Shown here one piece after another: positions 44,176-52,154 of a DNA stretch of 56,048 nucleotides (within the stretch, counting starts at the first letter, position 1; each line of letters starts with the position of its first letter). Below the pieces are notes generated by a model that was not told where the DNA came from, did no database searches, and saw only the letters and a program-made list of their open reading frames with translations. Position numbers and translations under genes: made by a program. The DNA lies in contig JANWVJ010000005.1 of assembly GCA_025056895.1 (NCBI GenBank), forward strand, positions 1 to 56,048, read 5' to 3'. The stretch is from Thermoflexales bacterium (GTDB lineage: Bacteria; Chloroflexota; Anaerolineae; J036; Brachytrichaceae).

Positions 44176-45120
44176 ATGTCAGCCGGCCGGGAGCAGATGA
44201 GCATGGCAAGACCGCAGGCGGAGATTGGCCTTAACCCGCATATGGGCGGGCAGAATAGTGCATTTGAAGAGTTGGTTCGCATCAACACGAATGATTTCAT
44301 CACGGCGATTGGTCTGGAGCACTTGAAGAGAGGCCGAGGGATTTTAACCGCCTTGTTGCGCCCGTTGGCCGTGCGGTTTGCCAAGCAAGTGCTGATGTTC
44401 GACGAGATCGTAGCCACCCGAGGCCTGCCGGCAGCCGGCGAGTGGGTCACGCGCGAGTTTGCCGCCGGCTACACCGTCCTTGGCTGGCGCGAGGAATTGC
44501 GCAACGGGCCGGTACTGTTTGTATCCAATCATCCGGGGCTAACCGACGCGCTGGCTTTGTTCGCCGCGATTGATCGCAACGACCTGGCCATCATTGCCAG
44601 ACATCGTGATTTTCTACACGCCATTCCAAACATCGCGCGGTATTTGATCTATGTGTCGGACGAGGGCAGCGATCGTTCGTTAGCGATCCGCGCGGTGCGC
44701 GATCACCTGCGGGCCGGGCGGGCGGTGTTGTTGTTCCCGGCCGGCAAGATCGAGCCGGACCCGTTGGCGTTGCCCGGAGCCGCCGAGGCACTCTCGGAGT
44801 GGTCGAGCAGCATCGGGTTGATCGCTCGGCTGGTGCCAGAAGCGCTGATCGCGCCGGTGATCGTAAGTGGCGTGCTGTCACGCGCTGCGCTGCGCAATCC
44901 GATCACACGCATCCGCAAGCAAAAAAAGGATCGTGAATGGCTGGCAGCGACGCTGCAGGTGATTGTGCCGGCTTATCAACATGTGCAGGTACACCTCAAC
45001 TTTGGCGCGCCTGTTCCGGCTGGAGAACTGGTACGGCACTACGGAGATGCTATCGCTGTCACGCAAGCGGTGGTTGCGCGCGCGCGCGCGTTGTTGCCTC
45101 CAGAACCCCTCAATCGGTGA
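44176..45120 (+). CDS. PlsC-like glycerol-phosphate acyltransferase family protein
   Basis: The roughly 314-residue protein has the acyltransferase block I VLFVSNHPGLTDALALF, with His-x4-Asp, followed by a block III-type LLFPAGKIEPDP, as in PlsC-family 1-acylglycerol-3-phosphate acyltransferases. An early QVLMFDEIV region is not diagnostic. It probably transfers an acyl chain from acyl-ACP or acyl-CoA to a lipid precursor at the membrane. The start is uncertain: a TTG at 44146 and ATGs at 44176, 44197 and 44203 are in frame, and none has a well-placed Shine-Dalgarno sequence except possibly the last (GGGAG nine bases before). It may or may not belong with the acyl-modification genes to its left. 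Confidence 0.78.
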   Translation: MSAGREQMSMARPQAEIGLNPHMGGQNSAFEELVRINTNDFITAIGLEHLKRGRGILTALLRPLAVRFAKQVLMFDEIVATRGLPAAGEWVTREFAAGYTVLGWREELRNGPVLFVSNHPGLTDALALFAAIDRNDLAIIARHRDFLHAIPNIARYLIYVSDEGSDRSLAIRAVRDHLRAGRAVLLFPAGKIEPDPLALPGAAEALSEWSSSIGLIARLVPEALIAPVIVSGVLSRAALRNPITRIRKQKKDREWLAATLQVIVPAYQHVQVHLNFGAPVPAGELVRHYGDAIAVTQAVVARARALLPPEPLNR

Positions 45121-45125
45121 ATGCG

Positions 45126-45608
45126 CTAGGACTTGTGTCCCTCTGTGATAGCTTGACAGAGCGCCTGGTCTAGAGCAGCCAGCGCCATGTCACGGATGTG
45201 TCGATTGATGAAATAGCGCGAGAGCGTGTCAATCGAGAGATACTTGGCACCGGCTACCAGTCGCACACACTGTGGCGCCCCGCACAGGCAAATGAACGGG
45301 CGATCCATTTCCCATTCTGTGGACGGATAGAAGAACGTCAGTTCTTCGCCGGCAGCGATATCACGCGCTGCGCGGACTTCCATCGCTGTCGTGTCCACGA
45401 TCGTGTTGGGCCGGCAAGAGTGGTTCAGATAGGCCAACACACCCAATTCCTCGATATGTGTATCAGGGCCGATCTGCACGGTTTGATAAGTGGCCTGATG
45501 GGTGACGCGATAGCCTGTGATGGCGCAAATCAACTCACCCTGGCGGTATGGACGGTCGGTGACCAAGCGTGCTCCGTATGGACTGCCGCCGGTTTCGATT
45601 CGCAACAT
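45126..45608 (-). CDS. SET-domain protein
   Basis: The 160-residue protein is a compact SET domain, the catalytic fold of protein-lysine methyltransferases. It has the S-adenosylmethionine/lysine pocket motif YLNHSCRPNT near residue 60, the C-terminal GEELTFFY near 88, and a post-SET-like CLCGAPQC with three Cys that could bind zinc. The start at 45608 is supported by AGGAGG seven bases upstream. Bacterial SET proteins are sporadic and often laterally acquired; few substrates are known. It converges on the PlsC-like gene with five bases between stops. Confidence 0.85.
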   Translation of the reverse strand: MLRIETGGSPYGARLVTDRPYRQGELICAITGYRVTHQATYQTVQIGPDTHIEELGVLAYLNHSCRPNTIVDTTAMEVRAARDIAAGEELTFFYPSTEWEMDRPFICLCGAPQCVRLVAGAKYLSIDTLSRYFINRHIRDMALAALDQALCQAITEGHKS

Positions 45609-45622
45609 GGAAGCGCCTCCTG

Positions 45623-46063
45623 AACGTGACTGCCCGTGTGCGCTGCTCCAAACTCGGCCATTCAGACAGACAGCCGGCTTGGTTTTGATTGGGGCGGGAT
45701 TATAGAGCCGGGCTAGGCCATGTCAAGATGGTTTGTCAGCCGGGCAGCCAATCAGCCTCAGAACTCATTGCTCGATCAGCGCAGCAAGCTCATCCAACGG
45801 GGCCAAGAAGATTATCGAGTTCATCGCGCAGTCCGGCTGCGCGTCGGTCATGCCGGGTGGTTCATATCCGATCCATGACCCGCGACGATCGATCACATCC
45901 AAGCAGTCTGAACCGGTGGGCAGCAAGGTATAACCTTCTCGATACCGGCTACCGCCTGTTGCGCGATGGCGTCGAGACACCGAGAGAAGACAGTTGATCG
46001 GGCCGCTGTCTTGACATCTACGCCCTGACCAGCAAACAGGACAAAACACTCACCTGCGCGGTC
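45623..46063. other. Region without a recognised gene
   Basis: Several frames stay open for 60-95 codons, including 45765-46049 on the minus strand, but none shows a recognisable family, a ribosome-binding site or a conserved length. The sequence looks like decayed coding DNA. The only feature I can interpret is the helicase-like fragment just to the right. Confidence 0.5.
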
Positions 46064-46278
46064 GTGCTGGCTGCCGAGACGGTCGGTCCGAAGGTCATTG
46101 ACTACGAGCTGAGTGACGCCCAGGGCACGATCGTTGGGCAGTTGTCAGGCCCTCTGCTGGTAATTGCCGGTCCTGGTTCAGGCAAGGCCTACAGCAAGCA
46201 TCTTGCTTGCACGCACTCAGCCTGCTGCTCCTTGACAAGGCTGCTCCCAGGGAGATCACACCCACCTCGGCCATGATT
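46064..46278 (+). pseudogene. Frameshifted fragment resembling a UvrD/PcrA-type helicase N terminus
   Basis: In one frame the sequence reads YELSDAQGTIVGQLSGP then LLVIAGPGSGKAYS, matching the Q-motif and Walker A region of superfamily 1 helicases (SxxQ...GPLLVIAGxGSGKT). A shift between about 46200 and 46225 brings LSLLLLDKAAPREIT, which matches the residues that normally follow. The remaining helicase motifs are absent; the glycosidase-like gene begins close after. The Thr of GKT is Ala. It is a remnant of what was probably a full-length gene of 700 codons or more. Confidence 0.6.
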
Positions 46279-46304
46279 AGGACACACTGGACGGGCTGAC
46301 GCAA

Positions 46305-47285
46305 CTAGCGCACGGTCAGCATAAACCGCCCCACTCCACCGACATAGCTGGCTTGCTGTGGGCGGTTTTGGTCGTGGCCGATAGGCGTGCCGAGGTAGTA
46401 CACCCACCAGCGATTCGGCCGGCCGGTGGGAATCAATCCCGGCGCAACATAGATACCGCGAGAATCAAAGCCGTTGCCCAGCATCAAAAATGGCTTCCGT
46501 TCGACTCGTCTGAATGAACAACCATCGGCGCTGACGGCAAGATGGGGCAGAAGCACATCTTCGCCAACATAGAAGGCAGAAGGGAACATCAGATACAGCC
46601 CTTCGCCGGCCTTAGCGGCTGCCGAGTTGTAAAAGTGCAAATGAGGCGGATCCAACTCATCTGGGGCAAGTATCGGGCGAGGGGGCGGGAAGTCGCCAAA
46701 GATGCTCGATTCCGTATAGCCGATCAGGCGCTTACCTTGAAAGAGACCCTCGCTCCACAGGCGAACATACAGTCGGTAACGATCTCCGTCGCGGAAGCAC
46801 ACCGTTTGCGTATCGCTGTTGGCACACAACAGCGGTTCTTGGCGGCGTTGCCAGTGGATGCCATCAGGTGAGACCGCTCCGAAAACCCACCAACCCGGCT
46901 GAGGGCAGCGCGGCGTTGCTTCCCTCCAGCTTACGCATACCATTTTGAATCGCTCGGCAGCCAGCGCATCGGCGTCTATGAACACGTTGCTGCCGTGAAC
47001 TCCTCCTACATTTCGACCGTCGAGCAAGATGTTATTGGCGCGGCTTCCGGCATACTCAATCAGCCCCAAGGCCGGCTTGTACCAGTGTTCGCCGTCGCGG
47101 GATTCTGCGTAGCACAAAAATCCATCCGCGTCATCGCGATAGGCGCGATCATAGGCTTCATACCACATGCGCCACAGCGCTCCATCCCTTAGGACGGTGC
47201 AGTATCCAATACAGAAATCTTCATGGAGCTGATCGGCCCGCAGCAACGGGTCAACGGTGCGATGAGAAACAACATACTCGGACAT
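46305..47285 (-). CDS. Five-bladed beta-propeller glycosidase-like protein
   Basis: The 326-residue protein has repeated strands and aromatic-acid motifs seen in GH43/GH32/GH130-type propellers: WRMWYEAYDR, YAESRDGEHWYKP, FGAVSPDGIHW, YRLYVRLWSEG and IGYTESSIFGDF. The 'SxDGxHW' repeat is a hallmark of these folds. There is no signal peptide, so it would act in the cytoplasm on short glycosides or glycosyl phosphates; the exact family cannot be fixed by eye. The ATG at 47285 is chosen; a TTG at 47303 is also in frame. It follows the UroD-family gene by 21 bases on the same strand, so the two are probably one transcript. Confidence 0.65.
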   Translation of the reverse strand: MSEYVVSHRTVDPLLRADQLHEDFCIGYCTVLRDGALWRMWYEAYDRAYRDDADGFLCYAESRDGEHWYKPALGLIEYAGSRANNILLDGRNVGGVHGSNVFIDADALAAERFKMVCVSWREATPRCPQPGWWVFGAVSPDGIHWQRRQEPLLCANSDTQTVCFRDGDRYRLYVRLWSEGLFQGKRLIGYTESSIFGDFPPPRPILAPDELDPPHLHFYNSAAAKAGEGLYLMFPSAFYVGEDVLLPHLAVSADGCSFRRVERKPFLMLGNGFDSRGIYVAPGLIPTGRPNRWWVYYLGTPIGHDQNRPQQASYVGGVGRFMLTVR

Positions 47286-47306
47286 CGTAATCTGCGCCGG
47301 CAAAGG

Positions 47307-48347
47307 CTATCTGCGCCAATTAGCGCGCAAGTAATCCATGTAGTACAGCGCATTGTCCAGCGGGATGTTGCTGGGCAAATGGTTGCCGACGGCAAAGACA
47401 AAGCCGGGGCATTTCCGTGCAAGTCGCAATGTGTCATCGATCTCCTGCTTGATGTCCTGCGGCTTGCCAAAAGTCAGGGTGCGGCAATCCACTTTGCTGC
47501 TCACAATCACTTTGCTCTGGCCGTATCGCTCCACAACGTACTCGAGGCTGGTCATCGGCTCAAAAATCAAGCCATCCGCGCCGGCGCTCACGATGTCGTC
47601 CACGAACTCGGTGAAGTCGCCATCGGAGCAGAACAAGACGATCTTGCCGGCGTCGTGTAACTCGCGCCACAATTTGGCATAGCGCGGGAAGATCGCCATG
47701 CGATAGAACCCCGGCTGCATAAACGCGCCCTCAGACCACACCATGTCGTCATGTTGGATAAACACCTGAATTGAGGTTTTAGCCCACGCTCTCACATGAT
47801 GCAGCGCGAGCTGAAAGAAGCCGTCCAATACTTTCTCAAAGCGCCGGCGATCGGCAGCCGCCAGGAGCAGCATATCCCAGCCAAACGCTTGAATGGCGCC
47901 AGAAACAATCGTCTTGTAATAGCCGCCAGTGTAGACCTGATTGGGGTTGTTCGATTGGCCCTCTCGCCAGATGCGTTCGTAGTAGGTCACCAACTCATCC
48001 ATGTCCGGCAGGCCGTATTCTTCGACAGCGTCAAAAGCCCACACTTCTTCGACATCGGTGAACGGGCAAGCAACCGTATCACGCCGATCAATGCCGCCCT
48101 CCATGAATTCAGCGTGCCCCATATCCGTCACTCGCCCGCGTTGCGCCCATTCCGCCGGCCCATCGTTGGTGACCCACAACATATCCAGTTCCCAAGCATC
48201 GTTGAAGCGGCGCCACGCTTCGGGGGTTGTCAACGGGTCGAGGCCGGTGACGGCGCGCACCAAGCTATAGTGATCGTTGTACTCTGTATGCGCGAGTCGA
48301 TCTGGGCACTCTAAGTGCATAGCCGCCATGCCAACCTGGTAGCTCAT
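47307..48347 (-). CDS. Uroporphyrinogen decarboxylase-family protein
   Basis: The 346-residue protein belongs to the UroD/MtaA superfamily: C-terminal VDCRTLTFGKPQDIKQEI with CPGFVFAVGNHLPSNIPLDN, and FCSDGDFTEFVDDIVSAGAD in the middle of the barrel, as in members that act as corrinoid methyltransferases or of unknown role. The HemE-specific N-terminal arginines (RPP-type motif) are absent, so heme synthesis is unlikely. GGGAGGGA upstream fixes the start at ATG 48347. Pairing with a glycosidase-like gene suggests a role in catabolism of a methylated or glycosylated compound; that is inference. Confidence 0.8.
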   Translation of the reverse strand: MSYQVGMAAMHLECPDRLAHTEYNDHYSLVRAVTGLDPLTTPEAWRRFNDAWELDMLWVTNDGPAEWAQRGRVTDMGHAEFMEGGIDRRDTVACPFTDVEEVWAFDAVEEYGLPDMDELVTYYERIWREGQSNNPNQVYTGGYYKTIVSGAIQAFGWDMLLLAAADRRRFEKVLDGFFQLALHHVRAWAKTSIQVFIQHDDMVWSEGAFMQPGFYRMAIFPRYAKLWRELHDAGKIVLFCSDGDFTEFVDDIVSAGADGLIFEPMTSLEYVVERYGQSKVIVSSKVDCRTLTFGKPQDIKQEIDDTLRLARKCPGFVFAVGNHLPSNIPLDNALYYMDYLRANWRR

Positions 48348-48547
48348 AACGTATCCCTCCCATTCCTCAAACAGGAACTTGGTCGTTTGCAACGACGCCG
48401 GCCGGGCATGTCCCACCTCTCAAGACGACGTTGCGCAACTCGATGTTGATCCCAGTTTACTTCCAGACCGGCGGGTTTCAAAGCAACATCATAAAGACAA
48501 AGCAAACAGCCGGCATCATCCAACACACCGCTACAATTCGGCGACCG

Positions 48548-51091
48548 ATGCAAACCGATTTGCCGATCTGGCAACTGCACAATGCGTTGCGCGCCGCCTG
48601 GCGCACCCACAATCGATTTGTGTTGATCGCACCGACCGGCTCCGGCAAAACCACGCAGGTCTGCCAGATGATGGCGCAAGACGAAACGCTTGCAAAGGAT
48701 CGACACATTGTGATCCTTCAGCCGCGCCGCGTGGCAGCGCGCAGCGTAGCGCGGCGCGTTGCCGACGAGATGGGCGTTGCGCTGGGCAGCGTGGTGGGTT
48801 ACCAGGTACGCTTTGAAGATGCGCTCTCGCCCGACACGCGCATCGCCTTTGTGACCGAAGGCGTGTTATTGCGCTGGCTGCAAGACGACCCAGCGCTGGG
48901 ACGCGTCGGCGCTATTCTTTTCGACGAGTTCCACGAACGCACGCTGTTCAGCGATGTGGCACTGGCCATCGCCAAGCAGCTCCAGAACAGAACCCGCCCG
49001 GATTTGTTGCTGGGTGTGCTCTCGGCCACGTTAGAAGCGCAACCGGTGGCAGCCTATCTCGGCAATTGCCCGATCTTGGAAGCAGAAGGCCGGCAATTCC
49101 CTGTCGAGATTCACTACCAGGGCTGGCGTGACGATGCCGACATCTGGGAGCGCGCCGCTGAAAAGGTCGATCAGATTCTGCGAGAGACCGACGAAGGGGA
49201 CATCTTGGTGTTCATGCCGGGCGCCTATGAGATCGCCCGCACCCTGGAAGAGATTCGTCGCGCGCTGAGCCGCGCGCCGCGTCAGAACGTGATCGTGTTG
49301 CCCTTACACGGCGAGCTGCCGCCCGAAGAACAGGATCGCGCTTTTATCCCCACGCCCTACCGCCGTGTGATCGTCTCGACGAATGTGGCCGAAACCTCGG
49401 TGACCATTCCGGGCATTCGCTACGTGGTGGACAGCGGGCTGGCGCGCATCGCGCGCTATGATCCGCAACGCGGACTGGACACGTTGCACATCGAGCCGAT
49501 CTCGCAGGCCTCGGCCGATCAGCGGGCCGGCCGCGCCGGTCGCATCGCGCCGGGTGTGTGCTATCGCTTGTGGAGCGAGGCCGATCACGCCCGCCGGCCT
49601 GCACGCAACACCCCTGAAATCCAGCGCACCGATTTAGCCGAAGCCGTGCTGCTGCTGTATTCACTCGGACAGACAGATGTGGCCGGCTTCGATTTTCTCG
49701 ACAAGCCGCAGCCGGAACGCCTACGCCATGCCGAAGAATTGTTGTCGTTGCTGGGCGCAATTGAGATTGGGCGCGGCTTGACCCCGTTAGGCCGGCAGAT
49801 GATACGCTTACCGATGCATCCGCGCTATGCACGTATGGTGATCGAAGCCTCACGGTATGGTTGTGTGCGCGAGGTGGCATTGCTGGCGGCGCTGGTCAGC
49901 GGACGAGACCTGTTCACCCGCCTAGACCGGAATGACCAGTCGGCCCGCCGCAACCGCGAACGGCTCTACCAGGCCGCCGGGCGGTTGGCCGGCCAGTCCG
50001 ACTTTTTTGTGTTGTCTCAGGCATTTGCGCACGCCGTGCAGCACAACTTCAATCCAAAAGCGTGCTACAGCCACGGCATTCATCCGCACGCTGCGCGGGA
50101 GGTGGCACAAGCCTATCGCCAGATCATCGGGCTATGCGAACAAGCCGGTCTCGGGTCGTCTATCTCAACGAAAGAGATGCCGCTTCTTCCGCCCACTATG
50201 AAAGAAGCGGCAGGTGAGGGCGTAGCGCGTTGTCATTTAGCCGGCTTCATCGATCAACTGGCCGTGCGCACGAGCAGCGGGACAGATGAGTTTGAGTTGG
50301 CCGGCGGGCGGCGCGGCACACTCATGGACGAGAGCGCAGTCAAACGCGCTCTGCTGATCGTCGTCTCAGAGATGCGCGAGATCGTCACGCGCGCCGGCAG
50401 TAGGCTCAACTTGATCGGCCTGGCCAGTGCAATCAAGCCGGAGTGGGTGCGCGCACTCAATCCGCCTGGCCTCAGCGAGCGCGTCGAGTACGTCTATGAG
50501 CGGTTGAACAAGCGCGTGGTGGCTGGGCAAGTGCTACGGTATCACGATCTGATCATCGCAGGCCGGCCGCTCGACCCGGCCGAGTTCGATCTGGACGAAG
50601 CGGCACGCACGTTGGCGCGCGAGTTCAGCAATCAACTCGACACGCTGCCGGCGTGCACCCATGAGTTGAAGCAGTGGTTGTTGCGCGTGAGACTGGTCAG
50701 TGAGCTGGTGCCTGAGTTAGGCTTGCCAACGATTGATCGCGCCTTCATCGAGCGCGCCCTGACAATCGCCTGGCGCGGCGTGTTGACACTCAAAGAGGCC
50801 GTCGAACGGCCTTTATCGGCAGCCTTCGAGCGCCTGCTCACAGTTGAACAACGCGCAGCACTCGAACGACTTGCTCCAAGCACGATTGAACTGATGCCCG
50901 GCAAATCGGTGCGCATTGTGTATCTGGACGGCAGCCCTCCAGAAGCAGCAATCAAGCTAGATGAGGCGCGACGATTGACAGTACAGCCGGCAATTGTGGA
51001 AGGCCGACAACCGCTCAGGCTGCGATTGTATGGGCCGGACAATTCAATCGTGGGCGTCGTCGATGATGTGCGGCTGCTCAACCGAACATGA
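48548..51091 (+). CDS. hrpB: ATP-dependent helicase HrpB
   Basis: The 847-residue DEAH-type helicase has Walker A APTGSGKTTQVCQMM near residue 30, motif Ia ILQPRRVAARSVARR, motif II FDEFHERTLFSD, motif III SATLE, STNVAETSVTIPGIRYVVDS (motif V) and QRAGRAGRIAPGVCYRLW (motif VI). The C terminus has the HrpB-specific domain. Motif II reads DEFH rather than DEAH, which is usual in HrpB. It probably remodels RNA or RNA-protein complexes; its exact role is not settled. The ATG at 48548 matches the family N terminus and is preceded by TACAAT ten bases upstream. Confidence 0.93.
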   Translation: MQTDLPIWQLHNALRAAWRTHNRFVLIAPTGSGKTTQVCQMMAQDETLAKDRHIVILQPRRVAARSVARRVADEMGVALGSVVGYQVRFEDALSPDTRIAFVTEGVLLRWLQDDPALGRVGAILFDEFHERTLFSDVALAIAKQLQNRTRPDLLLGVLSATLEAQPVAAYLGNCPILEAEGRQFPVEIHYQGWRDDADIWERAAEKVDQILRETDEGDILVFMPGAYEIARTLEEIRRALSRAPRQNVIVLPLHGELPPEEQDRAFIPTPYRRVIVSTNVAETSVTIPGIRYVVDSGLARIARYDPQRGLDTLHIEPISQASADQRAGRAGRIAPGVCYRLWSEADHARRPARNTPEIQRTDLAEAVLLLYSLGQTDVAGFDFLDKPQPERLRHAEELLSLLGAIEIGRGLTPLGRQMIRLPMHPRYARMVIEASRYGCVREVALLAALVSGRDLFTRLDRNDQSARRNRERLYQAAGRLAGQSDFFVLSQAFAHAVQHNFNPKACYSHGIHPHAAREVAQAYRQIIGLCEQAGLGSSISTKEMPLLPPTMKEAAGEGVARCHLAGFIDQLAVRTSSGTDEFELAGGRRGTLMDESAVKRALLIVVSEMREIVTRAGSRLNLIGLASAIKPEWVRALNPPGLSERVEYVYERLNKRVVAGQVLRYHDLIIAGRPLDPAEFDLDEAARTLAREFSNQLDTLPACTHELKQWLLRVRLVSELVPELGLPTIDRAFIERALTIAWRGVLTLKEAVERPLSAAFERLLTVEQRAALERLAPSTIELMPGKSVRIVYLDGSPPEAAIKLDEARRLTVQPAIVEGRQPLRLRLYGPDNSIVGVVDDVRLLNRT

Positions 51092-51113
51092 CCCAAACAG
51101 CACACAAGCTTGC

Positions 51114-51848
51114 TCATGTGAGCGCGCCGAGCGTAGAGTGCAGCGCGAACTCTTCGCCGTAAATAATCTCAACTCCTCCCAGTGACAGGACATCGCCGGC
51201 TTCAAGGGTGCATTGCTGGATGGGGTAGCCGTTTAGTTTGGTGCCGCCGGTGCTGCCCAAGTCAACGCAGAGGAACTTCTCCAGATCGCGCTGCCAGCGC
51301 AACTCTAGATGGTGCCGCGACACGCGCCGGTCGTCAACTACGATATCGTTCTCACGCGAGCGGCCGATGCGTACCAGCTCGTCGGTGAGAGCGATCTGCC
51401 GGCGACCATCGACAATGACGAAAGGCCGGCGCGGCAATGAAATGGCTTGGGCGAACTGAGCCGTAGTAGAAGATATCGGCAAAGCAGGCGGAATCCAGCG
51501 CGCTACAACACTGATCTGGCGCGGAGCCAGTTCTTGAACGCCGCGCAAAAAGACACGCGGCGCGGCATCCAGGTGCAGGCCCATGTGCAACATGATCTGG
51601 CGTAGGCTTTCTGCCAGTTGGTCTGCCAGGTTAGGATGGAAGTACTCCAGCGGGGCCAGGTCCTGTTCGCTCAGATGCACCCAAAAGTGATTCGGCGCAA
51701 CGGGGTTGCCGTGCGCATCGACCGTCTCGGCATCTTCAATGGCTTGCACCAGCGCACGTAGCACGGCATTCGGCTGCAAGCGCTCGCCCAACAAGCGCGC
51801 CAATGAGCCTTCGATCAGGCGTTGCGCCAAATCCTCGAATCGATGCAT
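51114..51848 (-). CDS. FhaA-like protein (DUF3662 plus FHA domain)
   Basis: The 244-residue protein has an N-terminal domain of about 115 residues (MHRFEDLAQRLIEGSLAR) like that of FhaA, and a C-terminal forkhead-associated domain (about 150-235) with IGRSRENDIVV, SRHHLEL and the usual DLGSTGGTKLNG. FHA domains bind phosphothreonine; the FhaA group works with membrane Ser/Thr kinases and cell-wall synthesis in Actinobacteria and Chloroflexota. The upstream gene encodes a small tail-anchored protein and is 18 bases away on the same strand. Confidence 0.9.
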   Translation of the reverse strand: MHRFEDLAQRLIEGSLARLLGERLQPNAVLRALVQAIEDAETVDAHGNPVAPNHFWVHLSEQDLAPLEYFHPNLADQLAESLRQIMLHMGLHLDAAPRVFLRGVQELAPRQISVVARWIPPALPISSTTAQFAQAISLPRRPFVIVDGRRQIALTDELVRIGRSRENDIVVDDRRVSRHHLELRWQRDLEKFLCVDLGSTGGTKLNGYPIQQCTLEAGDVLSLGGVEIIYGEEFALHSTLGALT

Positions 51849-51866
51849 CGGTAGCTGCTTGAGTGG

Positions 51867-52133
51867 CTATCGAATAATGACCGAGAGCACGATCATGATG
51901 ATGAGCAGAGTGGCTGCCAGGATTCCGGTGCGTTTCAGGTCGCCCAACACCGCACCATATTCGGCTTGCCAGTTCACCGCTTTAGGGGCTGTTTCGGCGC
52001 CGGATGCAGAGCCGACAGGGGTGTTCGAGACGGCTACTTGAACAGCGCGACTTGGAGTAGGAACAGATTGAGGTTCGGCAAAAGCCTGAGGGGGCAAGTT
52101 TGGCGTGCGCAGGCGACGTGGCTTTTTCGACAT
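51867..52133 (-). CDS. Small C-terminally anchored membrane protein
   Basis: The 88-residue protein begins with a basic, Pro-rich region (MSKKPRRLRTPNLPP), has a disordered middle and ends in one hydrophobic helix (ILAATLLIIMIVLSVIIR), so the N terminus should be cytoplasmic. GGAG stands 10 bases before the ATG. It precedes the FhaA-like gene and could tether or be recognised by the FHA domain; the Thr-containing N-terminal region might be phosphorylated. No family is recognised. Confidence 0.7.
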   Translation of the reverse strand: MSKKPRRLRTPNLPPQAFAEPQSVPTPSRAVQVAVSNTPVGSASGAETAPKAVNWQAEYGAVLGDLKRTGILAATLLIIMIVLSVIIR

Positions 52134-52154
52134 CTTGGACTCCGATCAATATAG

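Noticed and set aside
45765-46049. 95-codon minus-strand frame in the decayed region
   Set aside because: No family, no ribosome-binding site, and its N-terminal part looks random; kept only as part of the unexplained region.
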